A stretch of 64,000 nucleotides of DNA, taken from assembly GCA_910588185.1 (NCBI GenBank), contig CAJUQR010000007.1:1-64000 (forward strand), written 5' to 3'. The stretch is from an uncultured Peptostreptococcaceae bacterium. Its GTDB lineage: Bacteria > Bacillota > Clostridia > Peptostreptococcales > Anaerovoracaceae. Position numbers and translations under genes: made by a program. Of this stretch, positions 34,999 to 42,913 are shown one piece after another (position 1 is the stretch's first letter; every line of letters starts with the position of its first letter). Under the pieces are notes generated by a model, which was not told where the DNA came from, ran no database searches, and saw nothing but the letters and a program-made list of their open reading frames with translations.

Positions 34999-36171
34999 AT
35001 GAACAATTTTTTATTTAAACGATTTATCAAAGATTACGAAAATATAAAAGATACTAAGGTGAGAGATCAATACGGAAAGCTGGCAGGTATAGTAGGGATA
35101 ATTTCCAACAGCATACTTTGCATAGCAAAAATTTTAGTGGGATTTATTTCCGGCAGCATAGCCATAGTCGCCGACGGCGTTAATAATCTTGCCGACGCAT
35201 CTTCATCACTTATAACGTTAGCAGGTTTTAAACTTGCCTCTATGCCTGAAGATGAAGAACACCCTTACGGTCACGCACGAATAGAATATTTGTCGGGTAT
35301 GGCTGTTTCCGTCATGATTATACTGGTTGGTGTGGAACTGGGAAAAAGCTCAATTGACAAAATAATTGACCCATCCCCTTTAGAATTTAGCTGGACCTTG
35401 GTTTTAGTTCTTATTTTCGCTATTGCAATAAAAATATGGCAAGCATTATTTAATATTTCAGCCGGCAAAAAAATTGATTCTGTTGCTCTAATTGCCACAG
35501 GTACGGATAGCAGAAATGATGTAATATCCACTACTATCGTCTTAGCAGGCGTGCTCATCGGTCATTTTGCAAATGTACAAATAGATGGATATCTGGGACT
35601 TCTAGTCGCCCTTTTCATACTTTGGTCCGGAATAAGCTTAGTTAAGGAAACTATCAGCCCGCTTCTAGGCGAGGCACCTGATCCAGAATTGGTAGCCCAA
35701 ATAGCTCAAATTGCAAAAAGTCATGAAGGTATACTTGATATCCACGATCTCGTCGTACATAATTACGGCCCCGGAAAAATTTTTGCATCAATCCATCTTG
35801 AAGTTGACGCATCGGTAGACGTCATGGTCAGTCATGATTTAATAGATAACATAGAACATGACATTGCCAATGAACTCAACATCAATATTACAGCACATAT
35901 GGACCCGGTAGATTTATCAACGCCATATAGAGATGAAGTAATGCAGCTTATAAAAGATACCATTGAGCCTTTAGACGGAGTTATTGGTATGCATGACTTG
36001 CGTATGGTAACCGGTCCTACTCATACTAATGTTATTTTTGATGTGGTTATTTCTTCAGGATGCAAAATGCCATGCGAAGAAATAAAAGATGTTATAGACA
36101 AAAATATTCAGAAAAAATATCCAAACTTTTTTACTGTTATTGATTTTGATAAATCATATATAAAAATATAA
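34999..36171 (+). CDS. Cation diffusion facilitator (CDF) family transporter
   Basis: 390-residue divalent cation efflux protein of the inner membrane with six helices. The metal site residues appear in ADGVNNLADASSS (second helix) and HPYGHARIEY, and in the fifth helix ATGTDSRNDV. The C-terminal cytoplasmic domain (from about residue 215) has histidines fitting metal sensing (HDLVVHNYG, SIHLEVDA). It carries an extra C-terminal stretch compared with YiiP. Mn, Zn or Fe could be the substrate; the nearby iron genes do not decide it. Confidence 0.92.
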   Translation: MNNFLFKRFIKDYENIKDTKVRDQYGKLAGIVGIISNSILCIAKILVGFISGSIAIVADGVNNLADASSSLITLAGFKLASMPEDEEHPYGHARIEYLSGMAVSVMIILVGVELGKSSIDKIIDPSPLEFSWTLVLVLIFAIAIKIWQALFNISAGKKIDSVALIATGTDSRNDVISTTIVLAGVLIGHFANVQIDGYLGLLVALFILWSGISLVKETISPLLGEAPDPELVAQIAQIAKSHEGILDIHDLVVHNYGPGKIFASIHLEVDASVDVMVSHDLIDNIEHDIANELNINITAHMDPVDLSTPYRDEVMQLIKDTIEPLDGVIGMHDLRMVTGPTHTNVIFDVVISSGCKMPCEEIKDVIDKNIQKKYPNFFTVIDFDKSYIKI

Positions 36172-36185
36172 TTGGCAAATAATTA

Positions 36186-36452
36186 TTATCATTTTTTATG
36201 AGAAGATGGTATAATAACCTCATGGCGCTGGCAAAATCAAAGATTTTGGCGGGCTGAGATAACATTGAACCACAATTTTTGTGCTTTCAGTATACCGGCG
36301 TTGCCGTAAGGTAGCAATCATTGAATCATAGCAACACATCCTTATAGCTATGGTATAATATAATAACTTTAACCAACAAATATATTTCATGTTATACATT
36401 TATATTCAACATTAAGGATAAACTTATGTATAGTTAGGAAAGGGGAAAATCT
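36186..36452 (+). other. Intergenic leader region with promoter-like sites before nfeD
   Basis: Contains a TATAAT at 36210-36215 with TTATCA at 36186-36191 (18-nt spacer), the structured segment annotated separately, and a second TATAAT at 36354-36359 closer to the NfeD gene. There is no good rho-independent terminator between them. Confidence 0.5.
36216..36352 (+). ncRNA. Candidate structured RNA, class unknown
   Basis: Starting just after a TATAAT box, the segment can form a stem GCGCTGG (36225-36231) with CCGGCGT (about 36295-36301, two G-U pairs) enclosing two hairpins, AAAATC-AAA-GATTTT (36233-36247) and CTGA...CACAA-loop-TTGTG...TCAG (36254-36290); after it come TTGC...GCAA (36301-36317) and CATAGC...GCTATG (36327-36353). 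GC content is well above the flanks. Words such as CTGAGAT and ATACCGGCGT resemble the TPP riboswitch but the core is not complete. Upstream of NfeD/SPFH genes. Confidence 0.4.
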
Positions 36453-36908
36453 ATGACAATTTTCGGGATACATGTAACGATGTCAATTCTATGGTTGATT
36501 TTAGCAATCATTTTCTTAATAGTAGAATCTTTAACAGTAGGTTTGACGACAATCTGGTTCGCTGCAGGCGCAGCAGTTGCTCTGCTGCTTTCTGTTTTCG
36601 ATTTTTCTTTAATACCTCAAGTAATCAGCTTTTTTATAGTGTCAATTGGACTGCTGGTGTTTACCCGCAAAATTTTTGTAGAAAAGCTCAAAACAGGTGC
36701 AGAAAAAACTAACCTAGAGGCTCTTATAGGAGACCTTGGTATAGTAATAAACACCATTGAACCGCTTGTGCCAGGTCAAGTTCGTCTCAAAGGACAAATT
36801 TGGTCAGCCATATGCAAAGAAAAGAAAACAATCGAAAAAGGTTCATTTGTTATCGTAGAGTCAATTGAAGGCGTTAAGCTTGTTGTCTCACGTATAAACG
36901 AAGATTAA
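36453..36908 (+). CDS. NfeD-family membrane protein, short form
   Basis: 151 residues: two to three N-terminal membrane helices (about 6-28, 30-48, 54-72) followed by an OB-fold NfeD domain (EALIGDLGIVINTIEP...GQVRLKGQIWSAI). It lacks the N-terminal ClpP-like protease domain of long NfeD proteins. In many bacteria short NfeD is paired with a stomatin-like SPFH protein, as here (18 nt to the next gene), and the pair organises membrane microdomains. Ribosome binding site GGAAAGGGG. Confidence 0.92.
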   Translation: MTIFGIHVTMSILWLILAIIFLIVESLTVGLTTIWFAAGAAVALLLSVFDFSLIPQVISFFIVSIGLLVFTRKIFVEKLKTGAEKTNLEALIGDLGIVINTIEPLVPGQVRLKGQIWSAICKEKKTIEKGSFVIVESIEGVKLVVSRINED

Positions 36909-36926
36909 AAGAAAGGATTAAAACCT

Positions 36927-37820
36927 ATGGAAATTTTTCAAATTATAATTATTTTTGCAGTCATCGCTATTTTAATATGGCTGCTTGTATCCAACATCCG
37001 CATAGTTCCACAGGCAAGAGCCTATGTAGTAGAAAGACTGGGCGCTTATCACGGAACATGGCAGGTGGGACTTCACTTTAAAATCCCTCTAATTGACAAA
37101 ATCTCAAGAAAAGTGTCTTTGAAGGAAAAAGTAATAGACTTCCCTCCACAGCCTGTAATTACTAAGGATAATGTAACAATGGAAATTGACACTGTAGTAT
37201 ATTTTCAGATTACAGATCCAAAGCTTTATACCTATGGAGTGGAAAGTCCTATGGACGCCATCGAAAATCTCACTGCCACAACTCTGAGAAATATAATCGG
37301 AGAACTGGAGCTGGATGAATCCCTTACAAGCAGAGAGCATATCAATACAAAGATAAGAATGGTCTTGGATGAAGCGACAGACCCATGGGGAATCAAGATT
37401 AATCGTGTGGAAGTTAAAAACATCACTCCTCCTAAAGATATTCAGGTTGCCATGGAAAAACAGATGAGAGCTGAGAGAGAAAGAAGAGAAGCAATCCTAA
37501 TCGCAGAAGGAGAAAAGAAATCTCAGGTTCTTATTGCAGAGGGACAAAAAGAAGCCGCGATCCTGCAGGCTGAAGCAAACAAGCAAACAGCCATCAGAGA
37601 GGCTGAAGGTCAAGCTGAAGCTATTCTTATGATAAATCAAGCCACAGCAGATGGTTTAAAACTCATTAAGGAAGCCGGCGCAGACGAAGCAGTAATCAAA
37701 CTAAAAAGCCTTGAAGCTTTCCAAAAAGCAGCTGACGGTCAAGCTACAAAAATTATCATTCCGTCAGAAATCCAGGGTCTTGCAGGACTTGCGTCATCAG
37801 TTAAAGAACTTATGAAATAA
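36927..37820 (+). CDS. SPFH/stomatin-family membrane protein (QmcA-like)
   Basis: 297 residues with one N-terminal membrane helix (about 4-23) and a Band 7 domain: VPQARAYVVERLGAYHGTW, then PQPVITKDNVTMEIDTVVYF. From about residue 170 there is a long coiled-coil rich in Glu, Ala and Lys (repeated IAEGE/IAEGQ and QAEANKQ blocks), followed by a hydrophobic C-terminal turn. Such proteins oligomerise into rings at the membrane. Partner of the NfeD protein encoded just upstream; terminator follows. Confidence 0.95.
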   Translation: MEIFQIIIIFAVIAILIWLLVSNIRIVPQARAYVVERLGAYHGTWQVGLHFKIPLIDKISRKVSLKEKVIDFPPQPVITKDNVTMEIDTVVYFQITDPKLYTYGVESPMDAIENLTATTLRNIIGELELDESLTSREHINTKIRMVLDEATDPWGIKINRVEVKNITPPKDIQVAMEKQMRAERERREAILIAEGEKKSQVLIAEGQKEAAILQAEANKQTAIREAEGQAEAILMINQATADGLKLIKEAGADEAVIKLKSLEAFQKAADGQATKIIIPSEIQGLAGLASSVKELMK

Positions 37821-37827
37821 TTTTAAT

Positions 37828-37868
37828 AAGAGAGCTGCTTGCACATAAGTGCAAGACAGCTCTTAAAA
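37828..37868 (+). terminator. Terminator of the nfeD-SPFH operon
   Basis: Long stem AAGAGAGCTG-CTTGCAC paired with GTGCAAG-CAGCTCTT around ATAA (37827-37865), followed by T-rich sequence. Confidence 0.88.
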
Positions 37869-37896
37869 TTTAACATTTTACAAAGGAGAGATTATC

Positions 37897-38712
37897 ATGT
37901 TTTATGAAAATATTGTTGAATCATCCCAATTTATAAGGAGTAAGACAAGCCAGACTCCTAAAATAGGTATTGTACTTGGAAGCGGTCTTGGCGGGCTTGT
38001 GGATATAATGGAAAATAAAGAAATAATACCTTACTCAGATATCCCCCATTTCCCTATATCCCATGTTGAGGGACATGCAGGCAATCTTGTTTTTGGCAAA
38101 ATAGGGGGTCAAAACGTAGTAGCTATGCAAGGCAGATTCCACTATTACGAAGGTTTTACAATGAAAGAGGTTACATATCCTGTATATGTTATGAAACAGC
38201 TTGGCGTAGAGTCCATAATTATAACCAACGCTTGTGGAGGAATCAACAAAGACTTTAAGCCCGGAGATTTAATGCTTATAACCGATTATATCAATTTTTC
38301 AGCGAACAATTCTCTCATAGGTATCAATGATGAACGTTTAGGCCCACGTTTTCCTGATATGACAGAAGCATATAACAAAGAACTCATGACAAAAGCGGAA
38401 AACGTCGCTTCAGATCTTGGAATAGATTGTAAACACGGAGTATATAATTTTTATCCCGGTCCTTGCTTTGAATCTGCCGCAGAAATAAGAGCATTCGCAA
38501 TTTTAGGAGCCGATGCTGTTGGTATGTCAACGGTTCCTGAAACAATCGCCGCCAATTATCTAGGCATGAAAGTCCTTGGAATCTCATGCGTTACAAATAT
38601 GGCAACAGGCATAGCAAAAGAAAAACACAGTCACGAAGAGGTTCTTAAAACGGCTAATCAAGCAGGCGAGAATCTTTGCAACTTGGTAAAAGAACTCATA
38701 ATACGCTGGTAA
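37897..38712 (+). CDS. punA: Purine-nucleoside phosphorylase, trimeric type
   Basis: Phosphorolysis of guanosine/inosine-type nucleosides to base and ribose 1-phosphate. The 271-residue protein has all class II PNP landmarks: IVLGSGLGGL (phosphate loop), HVEGHAGNLVFG, QGRFHYYEG, ITNACGGIN, GPCFESAAEIRA and VGMSTVPE. Ribosome binding site AAAGGAGAG. It stands as a single gene between two strong terminators. Confidence 0.96.
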   Translation: MFYENIVESSQFIRSKTSQTPKIGIVLGSGLGGLVDIMENKEIIPYSDIPHFPISHVEGHAGNLVFGKIGGQNVVAMQGRFHYYEGFTMKEVTYPVYVMKQLGVESIIITNACGGINKDFKPGDLMLITDYINFSANNSLIGINDERLGPRFPDMTEAYNKELMTKAENVASDLGIDCKHGVYNFYPGPCFESAAEIRAFAILGADAVGMSTVPETIAANYLGMKVLGISCVTNMATGIAKEKHSHEEVLKTANQAGENLCNLVKELIIRW

Positions 38713-38724
38713 TATCAATAATGC

Positions 38725-38761
38725 AAAAAGGGAAGAGCGGCTTACAAGCTCTTCCCTTTTT
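38725..38761. terminator. Bidirectional terminator between punA and the feo operon
   Basis: Perfect stem AAAAAGGGAAGAGC / GCTCTTCCCTTTTT, with A and T runs usable from both sides, between the convergent punA and feo genes. Confidence 0.92.
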
Positions 38762-38780
38762 AATGGGTACATAGTATGAG

Positions 38781-38954
38781 TTATTTTTGTTTATGACACG
38801 CTCCTTTAGACGGGCAGTTTTCACATCCGCATCCACAGGAACTTTTGCCTGCTTTTTTATCTCTATAAAGTTTTCGTATGATTAGTATAACTATTATCGC
38901 AAGAACAGCTCCTACAATAATCGTCCCAATATTATCTGTAATTGTACTCAGCAT
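38781..38954 (-). CDS. FeoB-associated Cys-rich membrane protein
   Basis: 57 residues, too short for many gene callers. One membrane helix at about 10-27 (GTIIVGAVLAIIVILII) and a cysteine-rich tail with Cys40, 42, 44, 47 and 53 (SSCGCGCENCPSKGACH). This matches the FeoB_associated family that follows feoB in Firmicutes; the tail may handle ferrous iron or act like FeoC, but its function is not established. Ribosome binding site GGAGGGG; 26 nt after feoB. Confidence 0.9.
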   Translation of the reverse strand: MLSTITDNIGTIIVGAVLAIIVILIIRKLYRDKKAGKSSCGCGCENCPSKGACHKQK

Positions 38955-38980
38955 ATCTTATACCCCTCCTTATATACTCT

Positions 38981-41155
38981 TTATACCCTAACAGCTGTCG
39001 TAAGTCTATAACTTTCTTTATAAGGTCTGAAAAGCATATATAATCCAAAAGCAATTACTGCCAAGGCAGCGATTACGCCTACAACATTTCCGTTACCGGT
39101 AAACAGCATACCCATTTGATATATTACCATGGACACCATATAAGCAAATACGCACTGATATCCTATTGCAAATGCCGTCCATTTACCATTGTTCATTTCT
39201 CTCCTTATAGCTCCCATGGCAGCAAAGCAAGGCGCACATAACAAGTTAAATACTAGGAATGAATATGCTGCCAATGGAGTAAACAGTTCAGGCATCAAAT
39301 TCCAGATTTCATCACCGTTTTCTGAAACTTCTTCCATGCCTGCCAAGAGTACACCAAAAGTAGTTACAACATTCTCTTTGGCAATAAGTCCTGTAACTGC
39401 TGCAACTGCACTCTGCCAGTTTCCAAATCCAAGAGGTATGAATATCCATGCAATTATACCGCCTATAGCCGCAAGAACTGAATTATTCAAATCTTCTACC
39501 ATTCCAAAGCTTCCGTTCTCTACTCCAAAAGATTGTAAGAACCAAAGAAATATAGCTGATAATAAAATAATTGTTCCTGCTTTCTTTATAAATGACCATG
39601 CTCTTTCCCACATTGAACGCAGAATGTTACCTGCAGTAGGCATGTGATATGCCGGAAGTTCCATAACGAAAGGTGCTGGGTCGCCTGCAAACATCTTGGT
39701 TTTTTTGAGCATTATACCCGAAATAACGATTGCCGCCATTCCTACAAAATATGCGCTAGGCGATACCCACCACGCTCCGTCAAAGAAGGCACCTGCGATA
39801 AGTCCAATAATCGGAAGTTTTGCGCCGCAAGGTATAAACGTTGTAGTCATAACCGTCATACGACGATCTCTTTCATTTTCAATAGTTCTTGAAGCCATAA
39901 CGCCTGGGATTCCACAGCCTGTTCCTATAAGCATAGGTATAAATGATTTGCCTGATAAACCAAACTTGCGGAAAATTCTATCCATTATAAACGCTACACG
40001 AGCCATATATCCGCAGCTTTCAAGGAAAGCCAAGAATATGAATAAAATCAACATCTGCGGGACAAAGCCAAGTACTGCTCCGACGCCGCCTATAATACCA
40101 TCTATTATTAAACCATAAAGCCAGTCTGCACATCCGATAGATTCAAGCCAACCACCTACTATATCCGGCACGCTTGGGATTGCAATTCCAAACAAATTCC
40201 AACCGTCTCCAAAAACTCCGTCATTTGCCCAGCCTGTAGCCCAGTCGCCTACAGTTGAAACAGATACATAATAAACTATCGTCATCACTGCCACAAATAT
40301 AGGAAGCCCTAAAATTCTGTTCGTAACTATTTTGTCGATTTTATCAGAAGTGGTCAGCTCTCCGCTTCTATGTTTTTTATAACATCCTTTTATGATTGAA
40401 GCTATGTAAACATATCTTTCATTGGTAATTATGCTCTCTGCATCATCATCCATCTCACTTTCGGCGGCCCTTATATCTTCTTCTATATGAGCTAAAACAC
40501 TTGGTTTAAGTTTTAAATTTTCTAAAACCTTTTCATCTCTTTCAAAAATTTTTACAGCGTACCATCTCTGTTGTTCTGCCGGCATATCATGAACCGCAGC
40601 TTCTTCAATATGTGCTATTGCATGTTCTACTACTCCCGAAAAACTATGCTGCGGAATAGTTTTCGCACCATTTGCCGCCTTTACAGCTTCTGACGCCGCT
40701 TCCATAACCCCTGAGCCTTTTAATGCCGAAATCTCCACTACCTTACATCCCAGCGTTCTTGAAAGCTCTTCAATATTTATCTTATCTCCGTTTTTCCTGA
40801 CGATATCCATCATATTCACAGCTACAACTACAGGAATACCAAGTTCTGTAAGCTGTGTTGTCAAATATAAGTTTCTCTCAAGATTCGTTCCGTCTATTAT
40901 ATTAAGTATAACATCCGGTCTCTCGCCTATAAGATAATTCCTTGAAACAACTTCTTCAAGCGTATAAGGTGACAAAGAATAAATCCCCGGTAAATCCATT
41001 ATAATTACATCATTATGTTTCTTTAACTTTCCTTCTTTTTTTTCTACAGTTACTCCGGGCCAGTTTCCCACAAATTGATTGGAACCGGTCAAAGCATTAA
41101 ACAAAGTAGTCTTGCCGCTGTTTGGATTTCCGGCAAGAGCAATCTTAATACTCAT
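38981..41155 (-). CDS. feoB: Ferrous iron transporter FeoB
   Basis: 724-residue GTPase-coupled Fe(II) importer. G1 motif GNPNSGKTT at 9-17, G-switch VGNWPGVTVEKKEG, G3 DLPGIYSLSPYT, G4 NMMD, then a helical spacer. The membrane part has two Gate motifs (GYMARVAFIMD, and the later CAPCFAAMGAIRREM). Two separate FeoA genes precede it and a Cys-rich companion follows. Three palindromes in the promoter region suggest iron-dependent control by the divergent DtxR-type regulator. Confidence 0.96.
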   Translation of the reverse strand: MSIKIALAGNPNSGKTTLFNALTGSNQFVGNWPGVTVEKKEGKLKKHNDVIIMDLPGIYSLSPYTLEEVVSRNYLIGERPDVILNIIDGTNLERNLYLTTQLTELGIPVVVAVNMMDIVRKNGDKINIEELSRTLGCKVVEISALKGSGVMEAASEAVKAANGAKTIPQHSFSGVVEHAIAHIEEAAVHDMPAEQQRWYAVKIFERDEKVLENLKLKPSVLAHIEEDIRAAESEMDDDAESIITNERYVYIASIIKGCYKKHRSGELTTSDKIDKIVTNRILGLPIFVAVMTIVYYVSVSTVGDWATGWANDGVFGDGWNLFGIAIPSVPDIVGGWLESIGCADWLYGLIIDGIIGGVGAVLGFVPQMLILFIFLAFLESCGYMARVAFIMDRIFRKFGLSGKSFIPMLIGTGCGIPGVMASRTIENERDRRMTVMTTTFIPCGAKLPIIGLIAGAFFDGAWWVSPSAYFVGMAAIVISGIMLKKTKMFAGDPAPFVMELPAYHMPTAGNILRSMWERAWSFIKKAGTIILLSAIFLWFLQSFGVENGSFGMVEDLNNSVLAAIGGIIAWIFIPLGFGNWQSAVAAVTGLIAKENVVTTFGVLLAGMEEVSENGDEIWNLMPELFTPLAAYSFLVFNLLCAPCFAAMGAIRREMNNGKWTAFAIGYQCVFAYMVSMVIYQMGMLFTGNGNVVGVIAALAVIAFGLYMLFRPYKESYRLTTAVRV

Positions 41156-41182
41156 TATTGCAAATTCCTTTCTACTAATTTT

Positions 41183-41407
41183 TTATTCTACCATTATCAT
41201 TTCGGCATCAGCCTTGCGAAGAGATAACTCATATCCTCTTACGTTGACTTCAATAGGATCTCCCAAAGGCGCAACCTTTTTTACTGTCACTTCTACTCCC
41301 TTTGTTATTCCCATATCCATTATTCTTCTCTTAACAGCTCCCTCGCCTGTCAGTTTTACAGTGGTTACAGTCTCGCCGACCTTAACCTGCTTAAGCGTTT
41401 TCATCAT
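41183..41407 (-). CDS. feoA: FeoA-family protein 2
   Basis: 74-residue SH3-like FeoA: QVKVGETVTTVKLTGEGAVKRRIMDMGIT, then KKVAPLGDPIEVNVRGYELSLRKADAEMI. Two adjacent ATG codons begin the frame; the second (41404) is better spaced from GGAGGG. Works with FeoB in the cytoplasm. It is 27 nt before feoB and 11 nt after the other feoA. Confidence 0.94.
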   Translation of the reverse strand: MMKTLKQVKVGETVTTVKLTGEGAVKRRIMDMGITKGVEVTVKKVAPLGDPIEVNVRGYELSLRKADAEMIMVE

Positions 41408-41418
41408 GCCCTCCTTGT

Positions 41419-41631
41419 TTATACCATTATCTTTGAAGCCATTTCTTTACTTATGGCTATTCTTGACTCTTTTATATTTACTATGAGGTTTCCGCCCATT
41501 GAAGCAATTATCTTGACACTGCTCCCAGGTACAAATCCTAAGTTTTCCAGATGGGTACGTACTTCAGGATTACCTCCCACTTTGCGTATTATGTTTTCTT
41601 CTCCTTTATTTACCAATACTAAAGGCATCAC
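41419..41631 (-). CDS. feoA: FeoA-family protein 1
   Basis: 70-residue SH3-like protein (VNKGEENIIRKVGGNPEVRTHLENLGFVPG, read here in two parts VNKGEENIIRKVGG and LENLGFVPGSSV; then GGNLIVNIKESRIAISKEMASKI). It is more diverged than its neighbour FeoA; tandem FeoA genes are common in Clostridia. The start is either GTG at 41631 or ATG at 41628; GGAG lies 9-12 nt upstream. First gene of the feo operon, with a site resembling a DtxR operator just ahead. Confidence 0.92.
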   Translation of the reverse strand: MMPLVLVNKGEENIIRKVGGNPEVRTHLENLGFVPGSSVKIIASMGGNLIVNIKESRIAISKEMASKIMV

Positions 41632-41649
41632 TTTTTACATCTCCTTTTT

Positions 41650-41669
41650 GAGTAAGTTCGGACTAACTC
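41650..41669. promoter_or_regulatory. Operator-like palindrome A (near the feoA ribosome binding site)
   Basis: GAGTAAGT-TCGG-ACTAACTC, one mismatch from a perfect palindrome, sharing the AGT/ACTAAC core of the two sites beside it. Confidence 0.5.
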
Positions 41670-41682
41670 TTTGACCAAAAAA

Positions 41683-41704
41683 TTAGTTAGCCTTATCTAA
41701 CCAA
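41683..41704. promoter_or_regulatory. Operator-like palindrome B, DtxR/IdeR-type
   Basis: TTAGTTAG-CCTTAT-CTAACCAA closely follows the DtxR/IdeR consensus TTAGGTTAGSCTAACCTAA. It lies directly downstream of the feo -10 region. Confidence 0.7.
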
Positions 41705-41708
41705 TAAT

Positions 41709-41737
41709 AAGTTAGCATTAACTAACTGATTTGTCAA
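41709..41737 (-). promoter_or_regulatory. feo promoter with operator-like palindrome C
   Basis: Minus-strand TTGACA (complement of 41732-41737) and TAACTT (complement of 41709-41714) are 17 nt apart. The palindrome AGTTAG-CATTAA-CTAACT (41710-41727) fills the spacer and -10, so a bound repressor would block RNA polymerase. Confidence 0.7.
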
Positions 41738-41836
41738 CTATAAATTTCAAAATTTTTCTTTTTTATTTTATTAGGTTGAAACCCATCAATAATTATGTTA
41801 TGGTTTTTACATAATATTACTTGAATCGGTGGTAAA

Positions 41837-42202
41837 ATGAAAATACAAGAATCGGCAGAAAATTATCTGGAAGCAATATTAATATTGCAACAAAGAAACG
41901 GATACGTTCGTTCAATAGACATAGCCTCTGAATTAAATTTTTCTAAAGCCAGCGTAAGCGTAGCTATGAAAAATTTAAGAGAAAACGATTATATATCAAT
42001 AGACGATGGCGGTATGATTTCACTTATGCCAAAAGGCAAAGAAATTGCTGAGAAAATCTATGAGAGACACACTCTCTTAACGGAATGGCTCATATGCCTT
42101 GGCGTGTCCCCAAATATCGCCGCAGAAGACGCCTGCCGTATGGAACATGTAGTAAGCGAGGAGAGTTTCACCGCAATAAAAAAACATGCAATACAAAAAT
42201 AA
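41837..42202 (+). CDS. DtxR/MntR-family metal-dependent regulator
   Basis: 121-residue metal-responsive regulator divergent from the feo operon. The winged helix spans about residues 1-70 (SIDIASELNFSKASVSVAMKNLRENDYI), followed by the dimerisation and metal-binding helices (IYERHTLLTEWLICLGVSPNIAAEDACRMEHVVSEESF, seen around 75-110 with ligand-type Glu, Cys and His). It lacks the SH3-like third domain of full DtxR, like MntR. Position and the three palindromes in the shared spacer indicate iron-dependent repression of feo, perhaps also of itself. Confidence 0.9.
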   Translation: MKIQESAENYLEAILILQQRNGYVRSIDIASELNFSKASVSVAMKNLRENDYISIDDGGMISLMPKGKEIAEKIYERHTLLTEWLICLGVSPNIAAEDACRMEHVVSEESFTAIKKHAIQK

Positions 42203-42207
42203 ATATA

Positions 42208-42245
42208 AAAAAGACCTCCGGCTAACAAGCTGACGAGGTCTTTTT
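42208..42245 (+). terminator. Terminator of the DtxR-family gene
   Basis: Perfect stem AAAAAGACCTC / GAGGTCTTTTT. Confidence 0.92.
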
Positions 42246-42254
42246 ATTTACAAT

Positions 42255-42290
42255 AAAAAATGCCATACACCTTATCTAAAGTGTATGGCA
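42255..42290 (-). terminator. Terminator of the DarA gene
   Basis: Perfect stem TGCCATACAC / GTGTATGGCA followed on the minus strand by TTTTTT. Confidence 0.92.
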
Positions 42291-42305
42291 CATACTGTGG
42301 CAAAG

Positions 42306-42653
42306 TTAAAATCTAACCATCTGTTCCATATCCAAAACAAATATGGTTACTCCGCCGCAATTTACATCCATAGGAATTGTAGGAGGAATTCCCATCATAG
42401 GACCGCCTGTAACTGCAGGAGTCTGATATACGGTTTCTATTCTTTCTCCGGCTTCTTCTCTCAAAATTCCCAGCAAATCTTCAAGACGCGCTTCATCAAG
42501 ACCTATCATTATAGTCACGCTACGTTTCTTAAGAAATCCGCCAACAGAGTTTAACAGAGTTACATAAAATCCATTTTTGTTCAGTTCTCTTACTACCTGT
42601 TCGTAATCGTCGCCTTGCAAAATCGCAAATACAAGTTTCTTTTTGCTATCCAT
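42306..42653 (-). CDS. darA: Cyclic-di-AMP receptor protein (DarA/PstA family)
   Basis: 115-residue PII-like signalling protein. The family pattern is visible: LVFAILQGDDYEQVVRELNKNGF, TLLNSVGGFLKKRSVTIMIG, then a glycine-rich loop near 82-96 (TGGPMMGIPP) and VNCGGVTIFVLDME. In Firmicutes this protein binds cyclic di-AMP as a trimer; its downstream partners are unknown. Start at 42653 has AGAGGTG upstream. Follows tRNA-Leu on the same strand but has its own terminator. Confidence 0.92.
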   Translation of the reverse strand: MDSKKKLVFAILQGDDYEQVVRELNKNGFYVTLLNSVGGFLKKRSVTIMIGLDEARLEDLLGILREEAGERIETVYQTPAVTGGPMMGIPPTIPMDVNCGGVTIFVLDMEQMVRF

Positions 42654-42697
42654 AAATACACCTCTAATCCTTTCATTGAGATTCTTCCGCAATACAC

Positions 42698-42724
42698 AAA
42701 AAAGCCTGAATAAATCGGGCTTTT
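42698..42724 (-). terminator. Terminator of tRNA-Leu
   Basis: AAAAGCC...GGCTTTT stem with a T run on the minus strand, 25 bp after the tRNA end. Confidence 0.8.
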
Positions 42725-42748
42725 CGTTGGGCTTGCTAATCGCCCGCT

Positions 42749-42835
42749 TGGTGCGGATAAAAGGACTCGAACCTTCATGAAGTAACCCTCACACGGACCT
42801 GAACCGTGCGCGTCTGCCAATTCCGCCATATCCGC
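42749..42835 (-). tRNA. tRNA-Leu (anticodon CAG)
   Basis: Class II tRNA on the minus strand: acceptor GCGGATA/TATCCGC, anticodon stem CACGG/CCGTG with loop TTCAGGT (anticodon CAG), long variable arm, T arm with GGTTCGAGTCC, and encoded CCA at the 3' end (complement of 42749-42751). 87 nt. Confidence 0.96.
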
Positions 42836-42913
42836 ATATTAAGTTTTTGACATATTTAATATACACTATTTTGCGCTAAAATTCAATAGAATTTTCATTT
42901 TTAATCAATCTTT

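Noticed and set aside
36230..36320. TPP riboswitch
   Set aside because: CTGAGAT and ATACCGGCGT resemble the class but the required CTGATC-type core and the outer CCC/GGG pairing are missing, and the downstream genes have no thiamine link.
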